A stretch of DNA of 64,000 bases from positions 142,602 to 206,601 of the forward strand of contig JAJDYE010000006.1 in assembly GCA_022822905.1 (NCBI GenBank), written 5' to 3'. Positions 24,911 to 33,418 of the stretch are shown here, piece after piece; position 1 is the first letter of the stretch; each line of letters starts with the position of its first letter. This stretch comes from Acidimicrobiia bacterium. GTDB taxonomy: Bacteria > Actinomycetota > Acidimicrobiia > Acidimicrobiales > Bin134. Made by a program: the position numbers and the translations under genes. Under the pieces are notes generated by a model. The model worked only from the letters and a program-made list of their open reading frames with translations, did not search any database and had not been told where the DNA came from.

Positions 24911-26059
24911 CTACTCCTCGTCCGCCCGATCGGCCACTTCGTCGCACAGCCGGGTGGCGATGCCCAGCCGCAGCACCTCGGAGGCCCCCTCGTAGATCCG
25001 CATAGGCCGGGCTTGTCGGTAGTAGCGCTCTATATCGGAACCCCTGATGAGCCCCCATCGGCCCATCACCTGCACGCAGCGGTCCACCACCCGACTGGCG
25101 GCCTCGGTGGCGGCCAGCTTGGCCAGCGACGACCGGTCGAGGTGGGCCGATGGATCCTCGCGGGCAGCCTCGGCGGTGGCGTAGGCCAGCAGCCGGGTGG
25201 ACTCCAGTTCGGCCCAGGAGTCGGCCAGCAGCCCCGCCACCGGCCCTAGCCGCACCAGCGGTCGTCCGAACTGCTCGCGTGTGGCGGCGTGGTTGGCGGC
25301 GCAGGTCAACGCCCCGTCCATGAGGCCGATGGCGGCTCCGGCCACCGAGATGCGGAACACCGACAGGGTGGCCAGCACATGTCGGAATCCCGCGCCGGGC
25401 TCTCCCAGGCGGGCGGAGGCGGGTAGGCGCACACGGTCGAAAGTCACCTCGCCCAGCACGTGGGGGGCGATGATCTCCGGGGAGGGCTCGATCGACACGC
25501 CGGGGGCATCGGCAGGCACCAGCACCAGCGAGAACCTGTCCTCCTCTTTGGCCATGGTGGTGTAGAAGCCGGCCGCTCCCCCGTTGGAGATGAACGACTT
25601 GGTTCCGTTCAGCTCCACCTCGTCGCCGTTCGCCATCAGCGTGGTCTCGATGCCCCGCAGATCGGATCCGGCTACTGGCTCGGTGAGGGCCAGGGCGGCC
25701 AGCACCTCGGCGTTGGCCACTTTGGGCAGCCAATCCTCCCGCTGCTCGTCGGTGCCGGCCACCGCGATGGCGTAGCTGCCGATGCCCTGAAGAGCGAACA
25801 GCGAATCCAAGTGCGACGAGGCCCGCATCAGCGCCTCACGGGCCACGCACACTGCCAGCGGGTCCACCCGCTCGTGGCGACCGCCGTAGGCCGCCGGCAC
25901 CATCAACGAGCACAGGTCGCTGCTGCGCAGCACGTCGAGGGTGGGCTGGTGGACGTGGCTGCACTCATCGGCTTCCGCGGCGAACCCCTCAACCAGGCGG
26001 GCTACCGCCCGGGCCTCCTGCTGGATGGCCAGGATGTCAGGGCCAAGCTCTAACGCCAT
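24911..26059 (-). CDS. Acyl-CoA dehydrogenase
   Basis: 382-residue FAD enzyme making alpha,beta-unsaturated acyl-CoA. Visible are the FAD/substrate motif ALALTEPVAGSDL, the beta-domain GTKSFISNGG, the helical domain REQFGRPL and the C-terminal RIYEGASEVLRL, whose Glu is at the catalytic-base position. It heads the minus-strand unit ACAD-SDR-CMD-amidohydrolase and diverges from the crotonase gene across 41 bases. Chain or ring specificity unknown. Confidence 0.93.
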   Translation of the reverse strand: MALELGPDILAIQQEARAVARLVEGFAAEADECSHVHQPTLDVLRSSDLCSLMVPAAYGGRHERVDPLAVCVAREALMRASSHLDSLFALQGIGSYAIAVAGTDEQREDWLPKVANAEVLAALALTEPVAGSDLRGIETTLMANGDEVELNGTKSFISNGGAAGFYTTMAKEEDRFSLVLVPADAPGVSIEPSPEIIAPHVLGEVTFDRVRLPASARLGEPGAGFRHVLATLSVFRISVAGAAIGLMDGALTCAANHAATREQFGRPLVRLGPVAGLLADSWAELESTRLLAYATAEAAREDPSAHLDRSSLAKLAATEAASRVVDRCVQVMGRWGLIRGSDIERYYRQARPMRIYEGASEVLRLGIATRLCDEVADRADEE

Positions 26060-26100
26060 ACGATGCTGGACAGTATGCGGTACGGGGAAAGGACACCACC

Positions 26101-26871
26101 GTGAGCGACATCATCGTTGAGCGAAACGACCGAGTCGTCTGGCTGCGGCTGAATCGGCCAGAGCGGCTGAACTCCTATGACCGCAACACGATCGACGAGA
26201 TCATCGCCGCGTTCCGAGAGCACGTCGACGCCGGGGTGGTGGTGATCACCGGCCAGGGTCGAGCGTTCTGCGCCGGGGGATACCTGGCCAACTTGGCCGA
26301 GGCGAACTTCTATGAGCTGCGGACGATGTTCTACGGCTCGCTGGAGCTGTTCGACGCCATCCGCAATGCGCCTATGCCGGTGATCGCGGCAGTCAACGGC
26401 CCCGCCTTCGGAGGCGGCAACGAGCTGGTGGTGGCGTGCGACTTCGCCATTGCCGCTGCGTCGGCCGAGCTGGGTCAGACCGGGGTCAAGGTGGGCAGCG
26501 CCCCGGTGCTGGGGGGCACCAACCTGCTGGCCATGACCATCGGGGAGAAGCGGGCCAAGGAGGTGGCGTTCCTGTGCCGCAAGTACACCGCGGAGCAGGC
26601 CTGCGAAATGGGGTGGATCAACGCGGTGGTGCCCGACGATGAGCTGGAAGACGAAGTGGGGCGCTGGTGCGACGAGCTGCTGAAGATGAGCCCCCGCTAT
26701 CTGGAGGCGGCCAAGATCAGCTCCAACGTGTACTGGAACCAACTCAGGGACAACATGGCCTCGGGGCTGGGGATGCTGGCCCAGGCCATCGGGTCGCCCG
26801 ACATGATCGAGGGCGCCACCGCCTTCATGGAGAAGCGCCGCCCGGAGTTCCCCCCGAGAACCGCCCGATGA
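26101..26871 (+). CDS. Enoyl-CoA hydratase family protein, BadI/MenB-like
   Basis: 256-residue crotonase, GTG start with GGAAAGGA upstream. Motifs: oxyanion loop GRAFCAGGY and AFGGGNELVVACD. The segment AMTIGEKRAKEVAFLCRKY, then MGWINAVVP and ELEDEV.RWC, resembles MenB and the ring-opening 2-ketocyclohexanecarboxyl-CoA hydrolase BadI more than ordinary beta-oxidation hydratases. It may therefore cleave an alicyclic ring. Its stop overlaps the next start as ATGA. Confidence 0.85.
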   Translation: MSDIIVERNDRVVWLRLNRPERLNSYDRNTIDEIIAAFREHVDAGVVVITGQGRAFCAGGYLANLAEANFYELRTMFYGSLELFDAIRNAPMPVIAAVNGPAFGGGNELVVACDFAIAAASAELGQTGVKVGSAPVLGGTNLLAMTIGEKRAKEVAFLCRKYTAEQACEMGWINAVVPDDELEDEVGRWCDELLKMSPRYLEAAKISSNVYWNQLRDNMASGLGMLAQAIGSPDMIEGATAFMEKRRPEFPPRTAR

Positions 26872-27710
26872 GCGCAGAGACCGACAAGCAGACCGAGGTG
26901 CTGGCCTCGGCCCGGGGTCGGGTGATGTGCATGGACTCGGCCTATGACGTGGACGAGGCCAACCGGGACCGGGATGTGTGCGTCAACTCGTCGTACTGCG
27001 GGGTGCTGCCCGCCCGGTTCATCGCCGAGCATCGGCCTCGGGCGGCCATCGGCATGGACTGCGGGATCGGGCCGGAGGGCTCGGCCATCGCCGGGTTGTG
27101 GTACTTGGAGGCCCTGGGCATTCCCGCCGCGGTGGCTGATGTGATGACCGCTCACTTGGGTGACGGGGTGCACCTCTATGAACATGGCGTGGTCAGCTTT
27201 GTCAACCAGCTGGCCTTGGACTGCGGGGTGACCGCGGGCATGTCGGTGCGTGACGCGGCCGCAGCGCTGCTGGACAACGACCCGGTGGCCGCCACGGCAT
27301 CGGAGATCACCAACCGCACCGTTATGGAGACCGCTCCCGACGGGCGCTGCGTGGTGGCGGCTGACTCCATCGCCTTCGGCACAAGCGAGGACACCGACCG
27401 CAACGTGCTGGTCACCGCCGGGCACACCGGCCGCTCAGCGGTGCCCTACCTGCGCCGCTGCCGCCCATTCGGATTCATCTGCTCCGACGGCGGCCGGGGC
27501 ATGGACGACTCCGGAATGGCCGGGCTCTTCATCGTGGAGCCCGACGGCCTGGCCGGCGCCACCGTCGACGCTCGCCGCGCCCGCATGGGCAGCGGTCTGT
27601 CCCACTACCACGACGGCATCATCTCCGCCGCCAATGCCCTTGCCGCTGATGCCGGCGTCGAGGTCGGCATGCCCTGCCCCCAAGCCGCCAGCCTGCTGCT
27701 GAACCGGTAA
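26868..27710 (+). CDS. Unknown protein with internal duplication (paralogue of 17837 gene)
   Basis: 280 residues. Same unknown family as the gene at 17837-18700: it shares SSY.GVLPAR, GIG..GS/AGI.GLW.LEALGIPAA, VLVTAGHTGRS and FICSDGGR. The two halves repeat the pattern Asp-x-Gly ... GI.GL ... (L/S)HYH/LYEHG(V/I)(V/I)S..N ... GV..GM. The real start is the ATG at 26868 (ATGA overlap with the crotonase stop), not the longer upstream frame. It is coupled to a ring-opening-like crotonase, so a catabolic role is likely. No known motif to name a reaction. Confidence 0.8.
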   Translation: MSAETDKQTEVLASARGRVMCMDSAYDVDEANRDRDVCVNSSYCGVLPARFIAEHRPRAAIGMDCGIGPEGSAIAGLWYLEALGIPAAVADVMTAHLGDGVHLYEHGVVSFVNQLALDCGVTAGMSVRDAAAALLDNDPVAATASEITNRTVMETAPDGRCVVAADSIAFGTSEDTDRNVLVTAGHTGRSAVPYLRRCRPFGFICSDGGRGMDDSGMAGLFIVEPDGLAGATVDARRARMGSGLSHYHDGIISAANALAADAGVEVGMPCPQAASLLLNR

Positions 27711-27762
27711 GGCGTCACTAGCATGACGAGACCGTGACCACCGACGTTCAAAAAGCACTTCG

Positions 27763-28752
27763 ATGACAACCCTGGCCGCAGCCGACCTACTGGCCCAGTC
27801 GTCTGACGACTCCATCATCGACGAGGCCCTGACCGTGTCCGACTGGGTGCAAGCCGGAATCATCGTGGCCGCCTCAATCGTGGTGTCCGTGATCGTCGCC
27901 CGCCTTGTACGAAGGGTGCTGATCCACGTGGTGGGACCGGGCTTTGCGGCGATCGTGACCGCACGGCTTGTCGGCTATCTCCTTTTCCTGATCGGGCTGT
28001 TCTACGCGCTCACCAGCCTGGGGGTGCAGGTCGGACCGCTGATCGGCGCCATCGGGCTCGGCGGTTTGGTTCTGGCGCTGGCCTTGCAGAAGCTGGTGGA
28101 GAACTTCTTCTCCGGGCTGATCCTTCAGGCTCGAAGGCCTTTCAGAGTGGGCGACACGGTGCTTCTGGGCGACCACCTGGGCGTCGCCACCGACATCGAC
28201 TCCCGCACCACCGTGCTGCGCGGTCTCGACGGATCTGCGGTGCGGGTCCCCAACAGCGAGGTAGCCGCCGGTCCCATCGTCAACCTCACCAACGAGCCGT
28301 TGCGGCGCAGCGAACTGGAGGTGGGCGTGGCCTATGACACCAACCTGGAAGCAGCCACGCAGTGCCTGACAGAAGCACTCGGGCAGGTGGAGCGGGTAAG
28401 CGCTGAGCCTCCGGCGCAGGCGCTGCTGACCCGCTTCGGATCGTCGAGCATCGACTTCACGCTGTACTACTGGCACGGCAGCGACGTGCCGACGGAGCTG
28501 GCCACCCGCCACGACGTGATCTTGTCGGTGCACCAGAGCTTTGCCGCCGTGGGCATAACCATCGCCTTCCCCCAGGTGGTGGTGTGGTCGGGCCACAACG
28601 AGGACGACCAGCCCTACCGGGGCCGCGCCGGGATTATCTCGGCGGGCCCGACACCGGGCACCCAGTCGAACATGCCACCCGCCCTGGTCCGCCAGCTCTC
28701 CCGGTGGCGCGTCCGCTCTGGCATCCTGCGCCGCTTCAACCCCGGCGACTAG
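27763..28752 (+). CDS. Small-conductance mechanosensitive channel (MscS family)
   Basis: 329 residues with three transmembrane helices; the last (LIGAIGLGGLVLALALQKLVENFFSG) is the Gly/Ala-rich pore-lining TM3 of MscS. After it come the beta domain (FRVGDTVLLGDHLG, then NSEVAAGPIVNLT) and an alpha/beta C-domain. The channel opens on hypo-osmotic shock to release solutes. A plain core-style gene following the catabolic unit. Confidence 0.9.
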   Translation: MTTLAAADLLAQSSDDSIIDEALTVSDWVQAGIIVAASIVVSVIVARLVRRVLIHVVGPGFAAIVTARLVGYLLFLIGLFYALTSLGVQVGPLIGAIGLGGLVLALALQKLVENFFSGLILQARRPFRVGDTVLLGDHLGVATDIDSRTTVLRGLDGSAVRVPNSEVAAGPIVNLTNEPLRRSELEVGVAYDTNLEAATQCLTEALGQVERVSAEPPAQALLTRFGSSSIDFTLYYWHGSDVPTELATRHDVILSVHQSFAAVGITIAFPQVVVWSGHNEDDQPYRGRAGIISAGPTPGTQSNMPPALVRQLSRWRVRSGILRRFNPGD

Positions 28753-28772
28753 CCCGGCCTTGGCCACAAACA

Positions 28773-29600
28773 ATGCTGGTAGTGACCGATCTAGATCGAA
28801 CGCTCTGGGGCTTGGACTGTGTCGCGCCGACGGCCCACTTGGAGGCGCTGGCCGAGCTCGAGTCGGCAGGACATGTCGTGCTGGCGGCCACCGGTCGTCG
28901 GTTGCTGAACATCGCCCGCCTGTTCGACTTGAACGGTCTCCGATTGCCCGCGGTAGCCCTCGACGGATCGATCGGGATGGACTTTGCCACCATGGAGCGC
29001 TTCCACCGCATTGCGTTCGACCCGGCGGTTCTGTGGGAGCTATTGGACGTTCTCGACACCCAAGGCATCCGCCCCTGCCTCTACATAGACGACCACAGTG
29101 AGCCTGGCGGCGACGTAGTGCTGCCGAAGTACCCCACCAGCGAACCCACCCACTTGGAGTTCCTCGAAGAAGACATCAACCACGCCCTCAGCCCCGCCGA
29201 CGTCGAGGCCGATGTACTGGAGTTGGTGTTGACCGGCCTCCCATCAGACCTCGCTCACCGGACGGCCAAGGAGGTCCATTCAAGGTCGCTAGGAGTCGCC
29301 CGCGTCGACGAACCCGACCCGCTCTACGGAGGAAGCCGCCTGACAGTGTCACCCCCCGGGATATCCAAGGTCTCCGGAGTGGAGGCCTTCTGCCAATGGC
29401 AAGGCCACGAGTTCGACTTCGCCGCCATCGGCGACGGAGTAAACGACCTAGAACTCCTAGAAGCCGCCTCCATCAGCATCGCCATCGCCGGCAGCCACGC
29501 CAGCCAAGCCACCACCCCCCACCACACCATCCCTCCCCCCGAAAAATCCGGCTGGGCCACAGTGCCCCAACTTGTCGATTCTTGGCGACACAATCTTTAG
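28773..29600 (+). CDS. HAD-superfamily phosphatase (SPP/MPGP-like Cof family)
   Basis: 275 residues, ATG at 28773. Motif I is DLDRTLWG (nucleophile Asp plus Asp+2), motif II lies in LAATGRR, motif III is the Lys of GISKVSG and motif IV is GDGVNDLELLE. The cap between motifs II and III fits C2B-type HADs such as mannosyl-3-phosphoglycerate or sucrose-phosphate phosphatase. A compatible-solute role would fit the MscS neighbour, but that is inference. Confidence 0.85.
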   Translation: MLVVTDLDRTLWGLDCVAPTAHLEALAELESAGHVVLAATGRRLLNIARLFDLNGLRLPAVALDGSIGMDFATMERFHRIAFDPAVLWELLDVLDTQGIRPCLYIDDHSEPGGDVVLPKYPTSEPTHLEFLEEDINHALSPADVEADVLELVLTGLPSDLAHRTAKEVHSRSLGVARVDEPDPLYGGSRLTVSPPGISKVSGVEAFCQWQGHEFDFAAIGDGVNDLELLEAASISIAIAGSHASQATTPHHTIPPPEKSGWATVPQLVDSWRHNL

Positions 29601-29644
29601 TTTGCGGCGCATGGGTGTCGCCGCTCGGGGGTAGGGTTACGATC

Positions 29645-30829
29645 ATGGCAGCCTCTTCGTTGTGCTATCCCAGTGCAGTACCGGTTGAAGACGCCTGCCG
29701 GGCTTTTGGCGATGAGCCGGCGGCTACTCGGTTCTTGGAACAGGCCCGGTGGCCAGGGGGGCCTGCTTGTCCCCGTTGTGGGGCGAAGGCGAAGAGCCGG
29801 TTCCCCGATGATGCCGGGAGGAGATGGTGCGGCCGATGCCGGCGACGGTACAGCGTGCGCACGGGTACGATCCTGGCCAACGGGAATGCGCCCCTGCGAG
29901 GGTGGGCAGTGGGAGCAGTTCTCACCTCCAACGGCCCGTTCACAGCCAAGCCAGGGGCGCTGAGCAGGCTGGACGGGGTTTCACCGGGGGCAGCGCGAGC
30001 AATTGCCGACGGCATTCGCTTAGTGTGCGGAAGCCGGGTCAGCCCTTATGACCAGCCCGAGCAGCTCGCGGCCCGGATCACCCGGGCGAACGGCCAGGAC
30101 AGGGAGGTGGGACCCAACCGATCCAGCGAGGGGTCCGCGTTGAACTGGATGCACTGGTCGCCTGACCGCCAATTCGCGGTTCCAGCCAGTGCAGAGCGCT
30201 GGCTGACGCCCCCTGCTCCACCCGAGCAATTGCCGGCATCGCTGCCACCCCATCCCCGCCCCGACATCACTGCGGCAGAAGTGCTGGTTTTGACCGTGCT
30301 GCGCTCCTATCTGGGTGGTGCCGACTCAGCGGTTATCGGCGACGCCGCGGGCATCGCCCGGCGCAGCGCACAACGGGCGCTTCGACGCTTGGAAGCCGAC
30401 GGGTACGTCGACTCCGCATTCGCCGAGGTGCCCTGGAAGCACCGAACCCGGCGGATACTGAGATGGAAGCTGGCCCAGGGCGGCCAACTCGACGACCTGC
30501 GCCCCTATCTGCCGATGATGCGCTGGGCTCGGCGCTCCCGGTGCCCCGAGACGCTGCCCCCCGACCTCTGGCACCTGTTCTGGTCGGGCCCCGACCCCGC
30601 CGACATCCGGCTTCCCCGCGACGCCGTGCTGGTGGCCAACCGGCTGCTCAACGGAAGGCTGTTGGACTTCGACGCCCGCCGATGGGCACTGCGCTGCCTC
30701 CCGCTTGACGCCCTCGCAGCGCAGACCGGGATCCCAGGATGCCCCAGGAGCGTCGAACTGGCCGTCGCCGAACTCGTCGAACAGGAATCGGGCCAACCAA
30801 ACCGACAGCCGGAGTACTGGGTCCGATGA
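29645..30829 (+). CDS. Zinc-ribbon (IS1595-transposase-like) plus winged-helix protein, partner of AbiEii-like toxin
   Basis: 394 residues. Cys42, Cys45, Cys62 and Cys65 (CPRCG, WCGRC) form a zinc ribbon. It is followed by YSVRTGTIL and LRGWAVGAVL, the order seen at the N-terminus of IS1595/ISXO2 transposases. The transposase catalytic domain is absent. Residues about 207-280 form a winged helix (a SAQRALRRLEADGYV-type recognition helix). The rest is a C-terminal helical region. It overlaps the AbiEii-like gene as ATGA, toxin second, as in AbiEi/AbiEii. I take it for the antitoxin/repressor of a type IV-like pair. The transposase link rests on motif order and is not proven. Confidence 0.65.
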   Translation: MAASSLCYPSAVPVEDACRAFGDEPAATRFLEQARWPGGPACPRCGAKAKSRFPDDAGRRWCGRCRRRYSVRTGTILANGNAPLRGWAVGAVLTSNGPFTAKPGALSRLDGVSPGAARAIADGIRLVCGSRVSPYDQPEQLAARITRANGQDREVGPNRSSEGSALNWMHWSPDRQFAVPASAERWLTPPAPPEQLPASLPPHPRPDITAAEVLVLTVLRSYLGGADSAVIGDAAGIARRSAQRALRRLEADGYVDSAFAEVPWKHRTRRILRWKLAQGGQLDDLRPYLPMMRWARRSRCPETLPPDLWHLFWSGPDPADIRLPRDAVLVANRLLNGRLLDFDARRWALRCLPLDALAAQTGIPGCPRSVELAVAELVEQESGQPNRQPEYWVR

Positions 30830-31518
30830 ACCAGATCGACGACTGGCGGGAGGTGATCGGCCATCGCCAGCGGGCCGTGTGGCCCAAAGCGGCGGCCGCC
30901 GCGGCCGAATGCGGGGGCGTGCTAGTCGGAGGCACCGCGGTGGCCATTCACCTGAGGCACCGCCTCAGCGAAGACATCGACATCTTGGCCCCCGGCCCCT
31001 TCGACACTGCGGGTGCGAGATCGCAATTGGAGGAACAAGCCGACGAGTCCTTCACGATGATCGGGTTGAGCTCCCACGAGGTTCATGCCCTGGTCGACGG
31101 GGTGAGCGTACACATATTCGAAGACCCCAACGCCGAATCCCGCACCGCTGCCGTGGCGGTGTTGAAGCAGGGACCGGAGATCGACACGATGCCGGTGGCA
31201 TCGCTGCAAGACCTCCTGGCCCTCAAACTCGATCTGATCCGCTGGCGAAGCACGCTGCGAGACTTGATCGACCTTGCCGCCATCGACCAGCTCAGCGGGC
31301 ACCGCCTAGAAGACGGCCTGTTCTACTGGCTACAGAAATTCGGGGCCGAATGGGACAACGCCGCGCTCGACCAGCTCGTCTTCAGGCTGAGGTTCCCCTC
31401 CGCCGAAAACGCCGACCCCCTCTTCGACGAGTCCCGCGACCAGATCATCGCCTACCTCAAGAAGCGAGCCCCCCAAATAGAACAAGCCCTACACCAACGC
31501 CGAACAGCAGCCCACTAA
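30826..31518 (+). CDS. AbiEii/AbiGii-like nucleotidyltransferase (putative toxin)
   Basis: 230 residues. The nucleotidyltransferase motif is VGGTAVAIHLRHRLSEDIDI with the Gly-Gly at 35-36 and the acidic pair Asp50/Asp52. It is followed by a third acidic region and the DUF1814-typical SLQDLLALKL segment and helical tail. AbiEii proteins are NTP-dependent transferases that can act on tRNA or other cell targets to stop growth during phage attack. Coupled to the zinc-ribbon/wHTH gene. Its 3' 62 bases overlap the opposite-strand membrane-protein gene. Confidence 0.8.
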   Translation: MNQIDDWREVIGHRQRAVWPKAAAAAAECGGVLVGGTAVAIHLRHRLSEDIDILAPGPFDTAGARSQLEEQADESFTMIGLSSHEVHALVDGVSVHIFEDPNAESRTAAVAVLKQGPEIDTMPVASLQDLLALKLDLIRWRSTLRDLIDLAAIDQLSGHRLEDGLFYWLQKFGAEWDNAALDQLVFRLRFPSAENADPLFDESRDQIIAYLKKRAPQIEQALHQRRTAAH

Positions 31519-32575
31519 CAAACCACACCAAGCCGCTGGTCAACCGCCCTGAGCCATCCCGCCCATCGGAAGAGTCAGAACCCCTGTTGCGGCGGGCAGC
31601 TTCCTCGGCAGCGGCAACAATCACGGCGGCCTGGTCCTTGATAAAGCGGGTTACCTCGACCAAGCTCACGTTTTTGGTGGCCCGGTAAGCCAGTACGCCG
31701 GTGGTGATGCCAACGATGAGCGCTGTTCCCGCAGAGGCACCGATTGAGCCGATCACTGCGACGGCCATCAGGCTGGCCCCGGAGGTCGCGGCACCTTTGA
31801 ACGCGCCATCGGCGAGCTCGGCGAACTCCTCGGCGCTGCTGGCCTTGTTGTAGGCCCGGCCCATGGCAACCACCGACACCACCATCAACAACGGGTTCGT
31901 GCTGACCGCGGCCGACATGCCGACGGTCGAGGCAATCCGGGCGAATTCCTCAGTGTCAGCGCGGTTCCAGCCAAAGATCACCGACACCACCCCGATGGAG
32001 GCCCCCAGCAGGTCGGCCGCGTCATAGGTGTTCAGCTCGTAAAACCAGCTCTTGGGAATCCCGAACCTCGAATTCAAAGAGCCCGCCACCGAATCGAAAG
32101 TGCTCTTGTCCCAGGTGGCCAGCGGCAGCCCCCGGGGGGTCGACGCGTCCTTCATCAGCGCCTTGACCGTTCCCAAGGCCTCCTGCACCACCGTGTCGTC
32201 CGCCGACACCCCCCTTGCGGCCCTAGCCGCCCCGGCAATGGAATGGCCCCCATCAAACAGCCGGTGATAGCTGCCACCTAGTCCGGAGCGCTGCGCCGAA
32301 TCAAGATAGTTGGCGTCCATCGCCTTGTCGTAGACCGTCGGAGCCCCCTTCACCGCCGCAGCCACCAACCGGTTGAGGCTCCCAGAGAGATCACTAGCCA
32401 CCAAAGCCTGCGCCACCGACAAGACCCGCCCCGCACGCTCCTTCGCCCCATCAATCGCCGCCCGACTCCCAACCCGAACCCTCCAAGCCGCCACCATCCC
32501 CACCCCAGCAACCTTCGCCAAACCCCGCGAGCCGCGAGCCGCCATCGCACTCTTGACCTTCTTCATCGAAGACAT
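31457..32575 (-). CDS. Unknown membrane protein
   Basis: 372 residues, function not recognised. An ATG at 32575 has a strong GGGGAGG about six bases upstream, so the long upstream open frame is rejected. The basic N-terminus (KKVKSAMAARGSRG) is followed by a soluble region with YHRLFDGGHSI and DASTPRGLPLATWDKSTFDS, then three hydrophobic Ala/Gly-rich segments (LGASIGVVSVIFG, VAMGR-flanked, GSIGASAGTALIVGITTGVL) and a last C-terminal helix. This looks like a pore or membrane-perturbing architecture. It converges on the AbiEii-like gene, overlapping 62 bases, and diverges from two small unknown genes. A defence role is only a guess. Confidence 0.65.
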   Translation of the reverse strand: MSSMKKVKSAMAARGSRGLAKVAGVGMVAAWRVRVGSRAAIDGAKERAGRVLSVAQALVASDLSGSLNRLVAAAVKGAPTVYDKAMDANYLDSAQRSGLGGSYHRLFDGGHSIAGAARAARGVSADDTVVQEALGTVKALMKDASTPRGLPLATWDKSTFDSVAGSLNSRFGIPKSWFYELNTYDAADLLGASIGVVSVIFGWNRADTEEFARIASTVGMSAAVSTNPLLMVVSVVAMGRAYNKASSAEEFAELADGAFKGAATSGASLMAVAVIGSIGASAGTALIVGITTGVLAYRATKNVSLVEVTRFIKDQAAVIVAAAEEAARRNRGSDSSDGRDGSGRLTSGLVWFVSGLLFGVGVGLVLFGGLAS

Positions 32576-32674
32576 GGATACCTCCCCATCGAGGTGACCG
32601 CCAACGGGATGATCCTCAATGGTCCCTCCTCCGACCCCTCTATCAGCGCTCAGATCGTGCAACGAGAGGCCAGA

Positions 32675-32920
32675 ATGGAATCGAACGGGCAACTTGTAGA
32701 CTTTGCGGTGATACTCCAGGTCAGCAGAAACGGCAACGACTGGGACGATCTTGTGAGGATCGACACCGCCCACCGAGTTGTGCACGTCCACCGACCAGAG
32801 GCCGGGGGCAATGTGCACGACACCACTCTTGTACCTCGAGAGTGCCGCCACGACATTGATCTGGCCTGGGAATGGGCTAAGAATTACGCTTGGGACCAAG
32901 CCACGAGGGAGATCATGTGA
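32675..32920 (+). CDS. Small protein of unknown function, first of a pair
   Basis: 81 residues from the ATG at 32675, which has GAGAGG five to six bases upstream; a GTG at 32594 is possible but lacks a ribosome site. It contains a compact block with DxAHxxxHVHR spacing (VRIDTAHRVVHVHRPE) and a Trp-rich C-terminus, a pattern seen in small toxin-antitoxin-associated DUFs. The stop shares one base with the next gene (TGATG). Function not recognised. Confidence 0.55.
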   Translation: MESNGQLVDFAVILQVSRNGNDWDDLVRIDTAHRVVHVHRPEAGGNVHDTTLVPRECRHDIDLAWEWAKNYAWDQATREIM

Positions 32921-33369
32921 TGAACGAGATTGCCCTGCGACAGCTCATTGGCCGGATGGCCTCTCTGAGCGGCCCTGATGATCACCTCATCAAATGGGCA
33001 GCGCGAGCCAGAGAAGACCTATTCATCGTGCCCGTGCTCCCCAAAGACAGCCTTAACGAGTCAATCGCAATCATCCACGACAAGGGGCACCGATCTGGAG
33101 TGCTGGTCACGGCCAGTTCACCCCAGGAGAAGAATCAGCTAGTTCTCCGCTGGATTACTGTCGAATCCGCGAGTGGCTACGACGACGGAAGCCACCTGCC
33201 TACTACCCCAGCCACGACGGTTGGAGACTTGCTGCGCATCCTGCGGCCAGGATCATCTATGACGATCCGTCTCGGAAACGACGAATTCGTTTTCCAGCCA
33301 GATGCCTCCCAGCAACAGATCACTGACAAACAAGCGGTGAAGTCACTCCGCAAAGCCATCTCGGCCTAG
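32920..33369 (+). CDS. Protein of unknown function, second of the pair
   Basis: 149 residues starting at the ATG at 32920, overlapping the upstream stop. It has no membrane segment or recognised motif. A mid-region with regularly spaced strands and a C-terminal DKQAVKSLRKAISA helix suggest a small globular protein. It is translationally coupled to the 81-residue protein, so the two probably act together. Confidence 0.55.
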   Translation: MNEIALRQLIGRMASLSGPDDHLIKWAARAREDLFIVPVLPKDSLNESIAIIHDKGHRSGVLVTASSPQEKNQLVLRWITVESASGYDDGSHLPTTPATTVGDLLRILRPGSSMTIRLGNDEFVFQPDASQQQITDKQAVKSLRKAISA

Positions 33370-33418
33370 CGGTTCGTTTGTCACAAAGGCCCACCGCTAA
33401 GTCATGGGCGGACGGGGG

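Noticed and set aside
29645..30829. Intact IS1595-type insertion sequence
   Set aside because: Only the N-terminal zinc-ribbon region is similar; no transposase catalytic domain, terminal inverted repeats or target duplication were seen.
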